DNA of 64,000 nt from GCA-002793235 sp965267355 (GTDB taxonomy: Bacteria; Bacteroidota; Bacteroidia; Flavobacteriales_E; Vicingaceae). Numbering within the stretch: position 1 is the first letter of the stretch; every line of letters begins with the position of its first letter. Where the stretch lies: assembly GCA_965267355.1 (NCBI GenBank), contig OZ253956.1, forward strand, positions 992,001 through 1,056,000. The letters run 5' to 3'. Both the position numbers and the translations under genes were made by a program. Below the pieces are notes generated by a model. That model was given only the letters and a program-made list of their open reading frames with translations, had not been told where the DNA came from and ran no database searches. This document shows positions 26,080 to 35,187 of this stretch, piece after piece.

Positions 26080-26502
26080 TTATTCAACAATAACTTCAAC
26101 ATTATAATCGTTTTCTTCGCTTTTTTGGCGTACAGTTTCTATTTTAACTACTTCGTGACCAAAAAGTGTGTCGGTATAAACAATGCTAGGGTCAAGTGAA
26201 TCAGGTGTTTGTTTGTAATATACCACATCAACATCCAAAACAGCAGAGAACTTAAAATTAAAGATAGCCTGTCCGCTTCCGTCAGTAGTAGACTTCTGAT
26301 TCATTAACTCGTCATTTAAAACACTTCCGGGTTGACCTGTATTATCACCATACCAGGCATGTACTTCGGCTCCTGGAGCCACAGTACCATTGCTTTCTCT
26401 TACGTCAACGATTAATCTTGGGTTTCTTTCTTTTTTACACGAACTGATAAATACAGCTAGCATTAAAAACAAACCAAATGAGTATAAATATTTATGTTTC
26501 AT
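26080..26502 (-). CDS. Predicted lipoprotein, Ig-like fold, unknown function
   Basis: From the ATG at 26502 the protein begins MKHKYLYSFGLFLMLAVFISSC with a lipobox (ISSC) and a charged KKER after it. The remaining 120 residues look like a single beta-sandwich domain (RLIVDVRESNGTVAPGAEV, TTDGSGQAIFNFKFSAVLDV), comparable to carboxypeptidase-regulatory-like or transthyretin-like domains. An ATG 13 codons upstream is possible but spoils the signal. The -7 box TATATTTG at 26564-26571 is well placed. Function unknown. Confidence 0.72.
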   Translation of the reverse strand: MKHKYLYSFGLFLMLAVFISSCKKERNPRLIVDVRESNGTVAPGAEVHAWYGDNTGQPGSVLNDELMNQKSTTDGSGQAIFNFKFSAVLDVDVVYYKQTPDSLDPSIVYTDTLFGHEVVKIETVRQKSEENDYNVEVIVE

Positions 26503-26563
26503 AGCTCTATAATTTAAGTTATTTAAACCCTTTTTGGGCATAAATCCTTAATATTGCAACTAA

Positions 26564-26597
26564 CAAATATAAGAAATATATATGATTAAGAAAACAA
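26564..26597 (-). promoter_or_regulatory. Promoter of the lipoprotein gene
   Basis: On the minus strand TTG (26597-26595) and TATATTTG (26571-26564) are 23 bases apart. The promoter reaches into the start of the divergent cyclophilin gene. Confidence 0.45.
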
Positions 26598-27274
26598 TAA
26601 ACACCCTCTTAATACTTACTCTTGCCATATTTAGTGTAAATTGTAGTGCACAAAAAAATAAAAAGCAAACTAAAGTTTTAATTTCTACTGAGTTTGGAGA
26701 CATTAAAGTTGCACTTTATAATGAAACTCCAAAACACCGTGATAACTTCATTAAATTGGTTAAAGAAGGATTTTACGATAGCCTGCTTTTTCATAGGGTA
26801 ATAAATAATTTTATGATACAGGGAGGAGATCCTGATTCTAGAAATGCTGAGCCAGGGGTGATGCTTGGTAATGGTGGACCAGGCTATACTATTCCTGCGG
26901 AATTCAATAAAAATTTGATTCATAAAAAAGGAGCATTAGCAGCAGCCAGACAGCCAGACCAAGTAAATCCAAATAAAGAGTCAAATGGTTCGCAATTTTA
27001 CATTGTACAGGGTAAAACTTTTACCAAAGAAGAATTAGACATGTACATTAAAAGTAAAAATATGCGAAGAGAGGATAAATTAGCATATACTGAGGAACAA
27101 GAAAAGATATACCAAGAAATTGGCGGTTATGCTCCATTGGATATGGAATACACTGTTTTTGGTGAAGTAATAGAAGGATTAGAGGTAATTGATAAAATTG
27201 CGGTAGTAAAAACTGATAGACGAAATAGACCAAAAAACGATGTGAAAATGTCGATGAAAATTGTGAAAAAGTAG
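26582..27274 (+). CDS. Peptidyl-prolyl cis-trans isomerase, cyclophilin type, lipoprotein
   Basis: A 230-residue folding catalyst for prolyl bonds. The signal ends in FSVNCSAQ, a lipobox-like site, suggesting an anchored periplasmic protein. The cyclophilin core shows ISTEFGDIKVALYNETPKH, FHRVINNFMIQGGDP and GSQFYIVQGKTF. An insertion of about 45 charged residues before EYTVFGEVIEGLEVIDKI is common in Bacteroidota cyclophilins. It is followed by pheS after one base, so the two may share a transcript. Confidence 0.92.
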   Translation: MIKKTINTLLILTLAIFSVNCSAQKNKKQTKVLISTEFGDIKVALYNETPKHRDNFIKLVKEGFYDSLLFHRVINNFMIQGGDPDSRNAEPGVMLGNGGPGYTIPAEFNKNLIHKKGALAAARQPDQVNPNKESNGSQFYIVQGKTFTKEELDMYIKSKNMRREDKLAYTEEQEKIYQEIGGYAPLDMEYTVFGEVIEGLEVIDKIAVVKTDRRNRPKNDVKMSMKIVKK

Positions 27275-27275
27275 C

Positions 27276-28298
27276 ATGAAAGAACAAATAGAAATATTGT
27301 TAAATGAGGTAGCAGCTTTTCAGCCGAGTAATGCGGAAGAATTAGAAAAATTTAGAGTTGACTTTTTGGCTAACAAAGGAAAGGTTAAGGCACTTTTTGC
27401 AGATTTTAAGCATGTGCCTAACGAACAAAAAAGAGAGGTTGGGCAATTAATTAATACTTTAAAAGAAAAGGCTCAGGCCAAAGTAGATGAATTTAAAGCT
27501 AAATTAACGGCTACTTCAACAAATAATGACAATTTAGATTTAACCAGAACACCAACGCCAGTTGAGCTGGGTAGCAGGCATCCTATTTCTATTATAAGAA
27601 ATGAGATTATTGATATTTTCTCACGCATTGGATTTACAGTTTCTGAAGGACCTGAGGTAGAAGATGACTGGCATAATTTTACAGCATTAAATTTTCCACC
27701 AGAGCACCCTGCAAGAGATATGCAAGATACTTTTTTTGTAGAAAGCCAAAACGGGGAAATGGCATTAAGAACCCATACCTCTTCGGTTCAGGTTAGGATA
27801 ATGGAAAATGAGCAACCACCTATTAGAACTTTATCACCAGGTAGAGTTTACCGAAATGAAGCAATTTCTGCTAGGGCACATTGCTTTTTCCACCAGGTAG
27901 AAGGTTTGTATATTGATGAGAATGTATCATTTGCAGATTTAAAACAAACACTACTTTATTTTGCCAAAGAAATGTTTGGCGAGAAAACAGAGATACGTTT
28001 ACGTCCATCTTATTTCCCATTTACCGAGCCAAGTGCCGAAATGGATGTAAGCTGTTCAGTTTGTGAGGGGAAAGGATGCAATGTATGCAAATACACAGGA
28101 TTTTTAGAAATTATGGGGTGTGGAATGGTTGATCCTAATGTGTTGGAAAATTGTGGTATTGATAGTAAAAAATATACTGGATACGCTTTTGGTATGGGTA
28201 TAGAACGAATTGCCATGCTCAAATACAAGGTAAACGATTTAAGGTTGTATTCCGAAGGAGATATACGCTTTTTAGAACAGTTTAAATCAGCTTTTTAG
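27276..28298 (+). CDS. pheS: Phenylalanyl-tRNA synthetase, alpha subunit
   Basis: Class II synthetase subunit that binds Phe and the tRNA acceptor end. An N-terminal coiled-coil arm (about residues 1-85) precedes the catalytic core: HPISIIRNEIIDIFSRIGF, LRTHTSSVQVRIM, PGRVYRNEAISARAHCFFHQ (motif 2) and FGMGIERIAMLKY (motif 3). The cysteine-rich CSVCEGKGCNVCKYTG insertion is normal for many PheS proteins. The length of 340 residues is full size. pheT is not adjacent. A weak hairpin with a T-run follows. Confidence 0.96.
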   Translation: MKEQIEILLNEVAAFQPSNAEELEKFRVDFLANKGKVKALFADFKHVPNEQKREVGQLINTLKEKAQAKVDEFKAKLTATSTNNDNLDLTRTPTPVELGSRHPISIIRNEIIDIFSRIGFTVSEGPEVEDDWHNFTALNFPPEHPARDMQDTFFVESQNGEMALRTHTSSVQVRIMENEQPPIRTLSPGRVYRNEAISARAHCFFHQVEGLYIDENVSFADLKQTLLYFAKEMFGEKTEIRLRPSYFPFTEPSAEMDVSCSVCEGKGCNVCKYTGFLEIMGCGMVDPNVLENCGIDSKKYTGYAFGMGIERIAMLKYKVNDLRLYSEGDIRFLEQFKSAF

Positions 28299-28328
28299 CT
28301 GCATTCTATTTCAAAAATATTACTTTTA

Positions 28329-28352
28329 AGCCTTAAGCAATTGGGGCTTTTT
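28329..28352 (+). terminator. Weak terminator-like hairpin after pheS
   Basis: AAGCC (about 28328-28332) and GGCTT (28344-28348) form a 5-base-pair stem before a run of seven T. The T-run reaches the ATG of the next gene at 28355, so it could also reduce translation of the kinase gene. Confidence 0.4.
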
Positions 28353-28354
28353 TT

Positions 28355-29779
28355 ATGTTTAAAGATGGTAAATCAGTAATTCTAATTATACTAACGATAG
28401 GTTTATCGTTACACTTACCTGCTCAAAATTATTTTGATTCGCTATCTATTGCTTTAACACGACTTTCTGATAAAGAAAAAATTGAGGCGATTAGCGCCAT
28501 TCCGTTTGATAAAATGAATAGCAATACTGCTGCGGCTATAAAGTTGTATCAGCAAGCGACAACGATTGCAAAAACTAACCATTCTGAATATTTGGGCAAC
28601 ATATACGAGCAAATGGCATTGGCACATTATTATGGTGGCGAGTACGATTTATCGGTTGAAAGCTCTTTAAAAGCCATAGCTCAATACGAGGAGCAAAATA
28701 ATCAATTAAAAATGGGAGCGGTTTATGCTAACATGGGTTATCAAATGAAGCGTAGAAATCTACTCAAAGCATTTGGGTACATGCGTAAAGGCATACAAAT
28801 ATTAGAAAAGGCTGGAGACAAACCTACCATCAACCCTGCCTACAACAATTTTGGCGTATTACACGAAATGGATGGAAATATAGATAGTGCTTTATATTAC
28901 TACAACAAAAGCTTAGAAATTGTTACTGAACTTAAAGATAGTTTGGGGTTACCCTATACGCTTAACAACATTGCGGGTGCTTATGTAATTCAAGGAGATT
29001 TTGAAAAAGCCCTGCCTTATTACAACGAGGCTTATAAAATAAGACAACAAAGAAAAGACGTAAATGGACTAGCTGAAAACGAAACCTATTTTGGCGATTT
29101 TTATTTTAAACAAGAGAAGTACCAACAGGCAATACCTTATTACCAAAAAGCATTTCAATTGTGTCAGCAGATAAACTATACTTATTTACAAAAGGTAAAT
29201 GCTGAACAGTTGGCAAAAAGTTATAGTTCTACTAACCAGCATGATAGTTCGTTGGTGTATTACAAAAAGACGGTTGAGTTGAATGATATTTTGTTGAATG
29301 AATCAACTTTTAAAACCATTAACAATCTTGAAATTCAGTTTGAAACAGAGAAAAAGGAAAAGCAAATAGCTGAGCAGGAAGCAGAAATTGCTCAACAAGA
29401 GTTCGAAATAAAACAACGCACCTATTTACTTTATTCAGTGGTAGGAGTGGGGATTTTAGTGTTGGTTATCGGTTTTTTTGTAATAAGGCAAATTCGCTTT
29501 AAACAACAACAGCTTTTGGCAGAAAACAAGCTAAAAGATGAAATTACCAAAGTAAAAGTACTTACCAAGCTAAATGAAGAGCGATTAAGAATAGCTAAAG
29601 ATTTGCACGACAATATTGGAGCACAACTTACTTTTATTATTTCATCAATAGACAACATGATGTATGTTATTGATGATAAACAAGAGCAACTTAAAACCAA
29701 GTTAAACGAGCTAAACGAATTTTCTAAAGCAGCGATAAAAGAACTGAGAGTAACCATTAATCAACTGAATAAAAAATGA
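28355..29779 (+). CDS. TPR sensor protein with HisKA_3 phospho-acceptor domain but no ATPase domain
   Basis: A 474-residue protein: signal peptide (to about 23), TPR repeats (about 50-310, ALYYYNKSLEIVTELKDSLG type), coiled coil (about 325-355), one membrane helix (about 358-377) and a dimerisation/phospho-acceptor domain with RIAKDLHDNIGAQLTFI, His418 intact. The protein stops at INQLNKK, exactly where family members continue with DEIS...and the HATPase domain. I see no ATPase remnant in any frame downstream; the next gene starts there with its own signal peptide. It overlaps that kinase gene by 4 bases. The protein should not phosphorylate itself but could be phosphorylated in trans. Confidence 0.88.
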   Translation: MFKDGKSVILIILTIGLSLHLPAQNYFDSLSIALTRLSDKEKIEAISAIPFDKMNSNTAAAIKLYQQATTIAKTNHSEYLGNIYEQMALAHYYGGEYDLSVESSLKAIAQYEEQNNQLKMGAVYANMGYQMKRRNLLKAFGYMRKGIQILEKAGDKPTINPAYNNFGVLHEMDGNIDSALYYYNKSLEIVTELKDSLGLPYTLNNIAGAYVIQGDFEKALPYYNEAYKIRQQRKDVNGLAENETYFGDFYFKQEKYQQAIPYYQKAFQLCQQINYTYLQKVNAEQLAKSYSSTNQHDSSLVYYKKTVELNDILLNESTFKTINNLEIQFETEKKEKQIAEQEAEIAQQEFEIKQRTYLLYSVVGVGILVLVIGFFVIRQIRFKQQQLLAENKLKDEITKVKVLTKLNEERLRIAKDLHDNIGAQLTFIISSIDNMMYVIDDKQEQLKTKLNELNEFSKAAIKELRVTINQLNKK

Positions 29780-31812
29780 TGCGGTTACTATTCTTGTGTC
29801 CCATATTACTTAGTTTTTTATCTCTCCGAGCCAACGAAGATTCGTTGATTGTATATAGCTTGCTAGAGCAAGCTAATCAAACCCAAACAGATGATTCTAC
29901 AATGTTTTATGCTGAACAAGCCATGAGTTATGCTAAAAAGCATAATTATACTGATGGTATTTTAACAGTTGCTAAACATTTCGGCAATCTTTATGCCCAA
30001 ACAGGAGAATTACAAAAATCGATAGATACTTATCAGCAGCTATTAAACGAAAAACAGTTTAACGCCAAACAACTTAGTACCGCCTATAATCAAATGGGTA
30101 TTTACCATGTTTATATGGGACATTATGATAGTACAGAAGCTTATTTTTTAAAAGCTTTAGAGCTAAGAAAACAAATGAAAGATAGTGTGGGTATAGGAGC
30201 GTCACTTAATAATTTAGGTAATGTGGTAATGACCACAGGGGATTATGATAAGGCAACAGCATATTTTATTGAGGCTTTAAAAATTAGAGAACAAATTAAG
30301 GATAGTGCAGGGATTGCTACTTCAACCAATAATTTAGGGCTTATTTATTATAAGCAACAAAAGTTTGATGAAGCTATTAACTATTATCATCAAGCTTTAT
30401 TACTCAATCAGAAGCAAAAATTACCATCGAAAGAGATTTTAATTTTATTAAATCTTGGAAATATATATGATGAAATTTCAGTTTTTGATTCGGCTGAATA
30501 TTATTATGATATTGCTATAAAGAAAGCTGAAGAATTTGGAGAAGCCCGGTTAAAAGCAATGGCTTATGGCAATATGGGGGTAACCCAAGATAAGAAAGGA
30601 AATTATGAGTTAGCTAAGAATTATTATCAGAAAGCACTTCAGATAAGAATAGAGTCAGATGATTTAGAAGGGCAGGCAATTATTTATAATAATTTAGGTG
30701 GAGTTTATATGTCAACTAAAAACTACCAACAAGCTGCTATTTATTTTAAAAAAAGTTTAGGATTTTCTGAACAAATCAATTACTTAGAGGCTACTCGAGA
30801 TAACTATTTGGGGTTATCAGATGCGTATGAAAAAATGAAAGATTACAAAAATTCTGTAGATGCCTATCAAAAATATATTTTGATAAAAGACTCTATGCTA
30901 AATGAAACTACTACTCAGCAAATAGAGGAGCTAAACACACAGTACCAAACCGAGAAAAAAGAGAAAGAAATAGCTGAACAACAAATACAAATTGTAAAAC
31001 AACAATTAGAATATAAGCAACGAAATTATCTAACATTAGGAATTGGTTTAGCAGTTCTATTCTTATTAATATCGGGAGGGTTTATTTATCATTATCAAAA
31101 GCAGAAACAGCTGCGCCTCTTGCAAGAAAATAAGTTAAAAGATGAGTTGGCATTGGTAAAAATTCAAAATGAATTACATTCTGAAAGGTTAAAAATATCT
31201 TCAGGTCTTAACGATAATATTGGTTCTCAACTTACTTATGTAATTTCTTCGGTTGATAACATAAGGCATCAATTTACACAGTTGGACAACAAGTTGGAGC
31301 AAAAATTATCAAGTATTTCCAATTTTACTAAAACTACTATCACACAGTTAAGAGATACCATATGGGCATTAAATAAAGACGAAATATCATTTGAAGATTT
31401 AATTTCAAGATTATATAACTATATCGAAACTGCCAATTTAGCTCAGGAGCAAACACAATTTGTTTTCAACCCTCAATTAAAATCGTCCTTATATTTAAAT
31501 TCGTTACAAGGAGTAAATATTTATAGGGTAATTCAGGAGGCAATTAATAACAGTATTAAGTATGCAGCTGCAACTCAGGTAAAGTTGCTAATAAACGAGC
31601 AACAAGAAGATGTTATGATTAAAATTGTTGACGATGGTATTGGCTTTAAAATGGAAAATATTGTTTTGGGTAATGGGTTAGAAAACATGAGAAATAGAGC
31701 TTCAGCAATTAATGCTCAATTTAGTATAGACTCATTTCCTGATAAGGGGACCACTATTACATTGGCAATTAATAAAACAGAATTTAAACCAAATAAGGCA
31801 AATGGCGTATAG
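29776..31812 (+). CDS. TPR histidine kinase with intact ATPase domain but Asn in place of the phospho-acceptor His
   Basis: A 678-residue protein: signal peptide, about eight TPR repeats (about 55-375, YYQKALQIRIESDDLEGQA type), coiled coil, membrane helix (about 417-437), HisKA_3-like domain and HATPase domain. The ATPase boxes are complete: IQEAINNSIKYAA (N box, Glu588, Asn592), VDDGIGF (619-624) and GNGLENMRNRA. The phospho-acceptor motif reads SSGLNDNIGSQL with Asn479 (AAC) where the paralogue upstream has His (CAC). So this protein can probably bind and use ATP but has no canonical site to accept phosphate. Overlap with the previous gene indicates coupled translation and possibly heterodimer assembly. 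Confidence 0.9.
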   Translation: MMRLLFLCPILLSFLSLRANEDSLIVYSLLEQANQTQTDDSTMFYAEQAMSYAKKHNYTDGILTVAKHFGNLYAQTGELQKSIDTYQQLLNEKQFNAKQLSTAYNQMGIYHVYMGHYDSTEAYFLKALELRKQMKDSVGIGASLNNLGNVVMTTGDYDKATAYFIEALKIREQIKDSAGIATSTNNLGLIYYKQQKFDEAINYYHQALLLNQKQKLPSKEILILLNLGNIYDEISVFDSAEYYYDIAIKKAEEFGEARLKAMAYGNMGVTQDKKGNYELAKNYYQKALQIRIESDDLEGQAIIYNNLGGVYMSTKNYQQAAIYFKKSLGFSEQINYLEATRDNYLGLSDAYEKMKDYKNSVDAYQKYILIKDSMLNETTTQQIEELNTQYQTEKKEKEIAEQQIQIVKQQLEYKQRNYLTLGIGLAVLFLLISGGFIYHYQKQKQLRLLQENKLKDELALVKIQNELHSERLKISSGLNDNIGSQLTYVISSVDNIRHQFTQLDNKLEQKLSSISNFTKTTITQLRDTIWALNKDEISFEDLISRLYNYIETANLAQEQTQFVFNPQLKSSLYLNSLQGVNIYRVIQEAINNSIKYAAATQVKLLINEQQEDVMIKIVDDGIGFKMENIVLGNGLENMRNRASAINAQFSIDSFPDKGTTITLAINKTEFKPNKANGV

Positions 31813-31840
31813 TTAACAATAAGTTAACCCATTACCTTTG
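31812..31840 (+). promoter_or_regulatory. Promoter of the response regulator gene with paired GTTAAC sites
   Basis: TACCTTTG (31833-31840) matches TAnnTTTG and is 17 bases before the ATG. Two GTTAAC palindromes (31812-31817 and 31823-31828), 11 bases apart, lie just upstream of the -7 box and could be an operator. There is no clear TTG at -33. Confidence 0.5.
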
Positions 31841-31857
31841 TTAGCAAAATATTTAAG

Positions 31858-32508
31858 ATGATAAAAATAGCTGTAGCAGAAGATAACGGTTTTTTAGCCA
31901 AAGCCATTGAAGAAAAGATTTCATTTTTTGACGATTTAAAATTTAAGTTTCGTGGTGCTAATGGTAACGAGTTTATTGGTAAACTAGAGCAAGATCACAA
32001 CGTTGATGTTATTTTGATGGATATACAAATGCCTGAAAAAGATGGCATTGCTACAACAGAATATGTTAAAAATAAATATCCACACATTAAAATATTAATG
32101 CTAACAGTGTTTGATGATGATGAAAATATTTTTAATGCTATACAAGCTGGGGCAGATGGATATTTGTTAAAGGAAACCAATCCTAAGGATTTATATCAGG
32201 CCATTTCTGATGTTATGGAAGGAGGAGCAGCAATGACGCCTTCAATTGCTTTAAAAACTTTAAAATTATTGCGTAATCCAGAGCAAGTGACTAAAGACAT
32301 CATTCAGCAAGAAAAAATTTCTTTATCATCAAGAGAAACGGATGTACTAGAGCAATTAGCTAAAGGACTTAATTACCAACAAATTGCTGAAAACCTAATT
32401 ATTAGCCCTTCAACAGTACGTAAGCATATCGAAAATATTTACAAAAAGCTACAGGTACACAACAAAATGGAAGCTGTACAAAAAGCAATGAAGCATAATA
32501 TTATATAG
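31858..32508 (+). CDS. NarL/LuxR-type response regulator
   Basis: A 216-residue DNA-binding regulator. The receiver domain (1-120) has AVAEDN (acidic pocket, Asp9), phospho-acceptor Asp55 in VILMDIQMPEKDG, Thr in LMLTVFDDDE and Lys in GYLLKE. The LuxR helix-turn-helix (150-216) reads SSRETDVLEQLAKGLNYQQI and ISPSTVRKHIENIYKKLQVH. It follows the two TPR kinases and is their likely target. Its recognition helix is nearly identical to that of the 69-residue protein at 35188-35397, so both should bind the same DNA. It probably acts at the four palindromes between 32536 and 43522. Confidence 0.93.
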   Translation: MIKIAVAEDNGFLAKAIEEKISFFDDLKFKFRGANGNEFIGKLEQDHNVDVILMDIQMPEKDGIATTEYVKNKYPHIKILMLTVFDDDENIFNAIQAGADGYLLKETNPKDLYQAISDVMEGGAAMTPSIALKTLKLLRNPEQVTKDIIQQEKISLSSRETDVLEQLAKGLNYQQIAENLIISPSTVRKHIENIYKKLQVHNKMEAVQKAMKHNII

Positions 32509-32535
32509 TTAATTTTAAATTCTCTTTCTTTAATA

Positions 32536-32582
32536 TACGACATCTGACGTATTGATTGTTTTTTGATGATTCTAGAATTTTA
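32536..32582 (+). promoter_or_regulatory. LuxR-type palindrome and promoter, copy A
   Basis: The palindromic core TACGACATCTGACGTA (32536-32551) runs into TTG (32552-32554). After 20 bases comes a weak -7 box GAATTTTA (32575-32582). The start codon of the type A secreted protein follows 24 bases later. Geometry is identical in copies B, C and D. Confidence 0.6.
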
Positions 32583-32606
32583 CTTTAAAATTTAAAGTCT
32601 TGAATC

Positions 32607-33824
32607 ATGAGAAAAACTACTTTATTTACTTTTCTAATAATAGCGTTAACTAGTCTAAAAGCACAGCAGTGGGATTCCTTGCCAAAACTATATTCAGGAA
32701 CAGATACTGTTACTAATGTTTATGAAATAGATTATTATGGGTCTGCTGTATTTTATTCTACTGATAAAGGCTTATTTAGATCTACTGATGATGGAACAAC
32801 TTGGTCTAACTTGACATGGACAAATGGAGTTGCCGCTAATCAAAAAATAACCAATGTTTTTGTTGATAATGTATCAAATGACATCTACATTTCTTCAGAT
32901 TCTTCTATTTACAGAAGTACTAATAATGGCTCTACCTGGAACACAACAATAATAAATGGAACCCTTAAATATATCAATTCTATTTCTAAAATAGGAAGTA
33001 ATATTCTTGTTGCTCATGGTAATTGGCAAGGAGGAGGGGTTTATTACACTAATAATAATTTGGCTTCGTTTCAAGTAGCTACTATACCAAATATAGAAAT
33101 CAGACATTTTTTAATTGATGGAAATGATTGTTATGTAACAGGAAAAGATGGCGTTTATAAATCTACCGACAATGGAGTTACTTGGACTTTGTCAGGAACT
33201 GGGTTTGCAATAGGAAGTAAATATGGTAAAATAATAAAAGAAGGGAATAGAATTTTAGTGGCAGATCTTTTCGGTAATGGGCTTTTTAAAAGTGATGATA
33301 ATGGAGCTACTTGGGCAAATGTTGATACCACAACTTACAATGGCTTTTGTCAAGTATTTGATTTAGCTCAATTAAATGGTAAAGTTTTATCTACGGTTAG
33401 TGGTGCTTGTAATAATTCTGCACCAATAAAATCTAGTACAAATGCTGGAAATTCTTGGAGTTCTTTTATGCATAATTTATCTACTAGTTTTTATAGAAAT
33501 TTAGGAGCATCACCGAGTTGCTTTTTTACTTTTGATGAGAATGCCAATGTTCCTTACAGGTATTGTTTTACCTCTACGGGCATTGATAATGCAGAAATGA
33601 CTAATAATATTCGTTTATATCCAAACCCTACAAAAGGAGTAATTAATATTGAAAATCATGCGTCAGAAATAATTAATGTTAGTGTAATAGACCTTACAGG
33701 AAAGACAATAAGGCATCAACTAATTAATAATGCCATAGATATGACTGATTATAATGCAGGAATTTATTTTATTAAAATACAAACCAAAAAATCAATCATT
33801 ACTCAACAAATTGTAAAACAGTAG
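32607..33824 (+). CDS. Secreted protein with BNR-like repeats and T9SS type A sorting domain
   Basis: A 405-residue exported protein with signal peptide (ending SLKAQ). The body shows sialidase/BNR-like Asp-box repeats such as FRSTDDGTTWSNLTW, YRSTNNGSTWN, YKSTDNGVTWTL and FKSDDNGATWANV, which predicts a beta-propeller. The C-terminus has a type A T9SS signal (IRLYPNPTKGVINIEN, then GIYFIKIQ and the end TQQIVKQ). No catalytic residues of sialidases are evident, so it may bind rather than cut. It is the first target of the palindrome-type promoter. Confidence 0.9.
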   Translation: MRKTTLFTFLIIALTSLKAQQWDSLPKLYSGTDTVTNVYEIDYYGSAVFYSTDKGLFRSTDDGTTWSNLTWTNGVAANQKITNVFVDNVSNDIYISSDSSIYRSTNNGSTWNTTIINGTLKYINSISKIGSNILVAHGNWQGGGVYYTNNNLASFQVATIPNIEIRHFLIDGNDCYVTGKDGVYKSTDNGVTWTLSGTGFAIGSKYGKIIKEGNRILVADLFGNGLFKSDDNGATWANVDTTTYNGFCQVFDLAQLNGKVLSTVSGACNNSAPIKSSTNAGNSWSSFMHNLSTSFYRNLGASPSCFFTFDENANVPYRYCFTSTGIDNAEMTNNIRLYPNPTKGVINIENHASEIINVSVIDLTGKTIRHQLINNAIDMTDYNAGIYFIKIQTKKSIITQQIVKQ

Positions 33825-33843
33825 TTTAAAGAGAATAATATGC

Positions 33844-35037
33844 TTATTCCTTGCGATATTTTTTAGGAATAGTACTTTCATTAATCACCCTTTCTACTCT
33901 GTAATGAGGAGAAAGAATTTCAATGCCATTTTCGTTGAAGCAGTCTTGCAAATTTTGGTGTAATTCAGAGTAAATGCTGCCCATTTTTATAGGTTTTTTT
34001 GAATAGGCATTCAATTCATAAGCCACACTAAAATCATTTAGCGCAGTCTGTAAAACAAAAGGCTTAGGGTCATCCAGAATATCTTCAGTTCTATTGGCTG
34101 CTTCAATCATTACTTCATGTACTTTTCGCCATTCTACATCGTAGCCTATCGTTACAGTTGTGTGCATAAAAACACCAGCACCTTTTTCTTCTGAGCTGTA
34201 GTTAACAATTTGATTTTCTACTACCATTTTGTTAGGCACACTTATTTCTTCATTTTTAGGTGTGTTTAGTCTAGTAACCAACATTCCTTTAGAAATAACT
34301 CTACCCATATTATCGCCAATTTTAACTACATCACCAATAACAAATGGTCGCATATAAATAATCATTAACCCTCCAACAGCATTGGCCACAAAACCAGTTG
34401 ACCCCAATGAAAGCAGTACCCCCATAAAAATAGATACTCCTTGAAAAGCTGGAGAGTCTGAACCAGGTAGGTAGGGGAAAATGATAACTAATGCAAAAAC
34501 ATAAATTACTAATTTAATAATGATGTAAGTTGGCTTAGCCCATTCCTTATAAAAGCCATCAATTTTTAAGCGTTCCTGGGTAATTTCTTTAGCGAAAAAC
34601 TTTAAAACTTTATTGATGTATCTTACAATGATTAAAACAATGAGGATAAAGAATAAGCTGGGCAGAAAATCAACAAAAGAGTCCCACATAGAATTTAAAG
34701 GATCTATGGTGTAACTCATTATCAGGTCAGCGATGTGCTTGGTCCATGGAAAAATGCTAAACAATAAGGGTAGCCAGAAATAAAAAACAATCAGTAATAT
34801 TAAAACCCTTATGAATTTAAATACGCCAACAATAAGTTTAGCAGTATAAGCAGGGGTTAAAACTTCATAAGTTTTAATTTTTAGTCCTTTAATCTTGGTT
34901 CCAGTTAAGGTATCTATTTTTTTGTAGATGAGTTTGAATAGTCGGTTTATACCAAAAATCACCGTTGCTAAAATTAGCACAGCTCCTATAGCTAATGCGA
35001 TGTTAATTAACATTTCATTATCTAACTTAAAGTCCAT
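33844..35037 (-). CDS. Mechanosensitive ion channel, MscS family
   Basis: A 397-residue inner-membrane protein with about four to five transmembrane helices, including an N-terminal one at about 10-30 and others around 75-95, 120-145 and 165-190. The MscS pore helix and beta domain are recognisable in FMGVLLSLGSTGFVANAVGG, MIIYMRPFVIGDVVKIGDN and EISVPNKMVVENQIVNYS. It opens on membrane tension to release osmolytes. It is convergent with the secreted protein gene and does not belong to the surrounding T9SS genes by strand. Confidence 0.92.
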   Translation of the reverse strand: MDFKLDNEMLINIALAIGAVLILATVIFGINRLFKLIYKKIDTLTGTKIKGLKIKTYEVLTPAYTAKLIVGVFKFIRVLILLIVFYFWLPLLFSIFPWTKHIADLIMSYTIDPLNSMWDSFVDFLPSLFFILIVLIIVRYINKVLKFFAKEITQERLKIDGFYKEWAKPTYIIIKLVIYVFALVIIFPYLPGSDSPAFQGVSIFMGVLLSLGSTGFVANAVGGLMIIYMRPFVIGDVVKIGDNMGRVISKGMLVTRLNTPKNEEISVPNKMVVENQIVNYSSEEKGAGVFMHTTVTIGYDVEWRKVHEVMIEAANRTEDILDDPKPFVLQTALNDFSVAYELNAYSKKPIKMGSIYSELHQNLQDCFNENGIEILSPHYRVERVINESTIPKKYRKE

Positions 35038-35116
35038 ATATTATTTAATATAAATTGATGCAAGACAAATATAGTGCTAATAATTTTAGGTAGAAGACTT
35101 AGTAACTATCACTAAA

Positions 35117-35163
35117 TACGACAAATGCCTTATTGATAGAGTTCGATAAATGTACAAACTTTG
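35117..35163 (+). promoter_or_regulatory. LuxR-type palindrome and promoter, copy B
   Basis: Core TACGACAAATGCCTTA (35117-35132), TTG (35133-35135), 20 bases, then AAACTTTG (35156-35163) as -7-like box. The start of the receiver-less LuxR gene follows after 24 bases, the same distance as in copy A. This implies that the regulator controls its own gene or is controlled by its relative at 31858. Confidence 0.6.
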
Positions 35164-35187
35164 GCGACAAGTTGATATGATTAATCG

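Noticed and set aside
28355..31812. The two kinase genes as one frameshifted gene
   Set aside because: The second gene has its own signal peptide, TPR region, membrane helix and HisKA_3-like domain, and no HATPase remnant lies between them.
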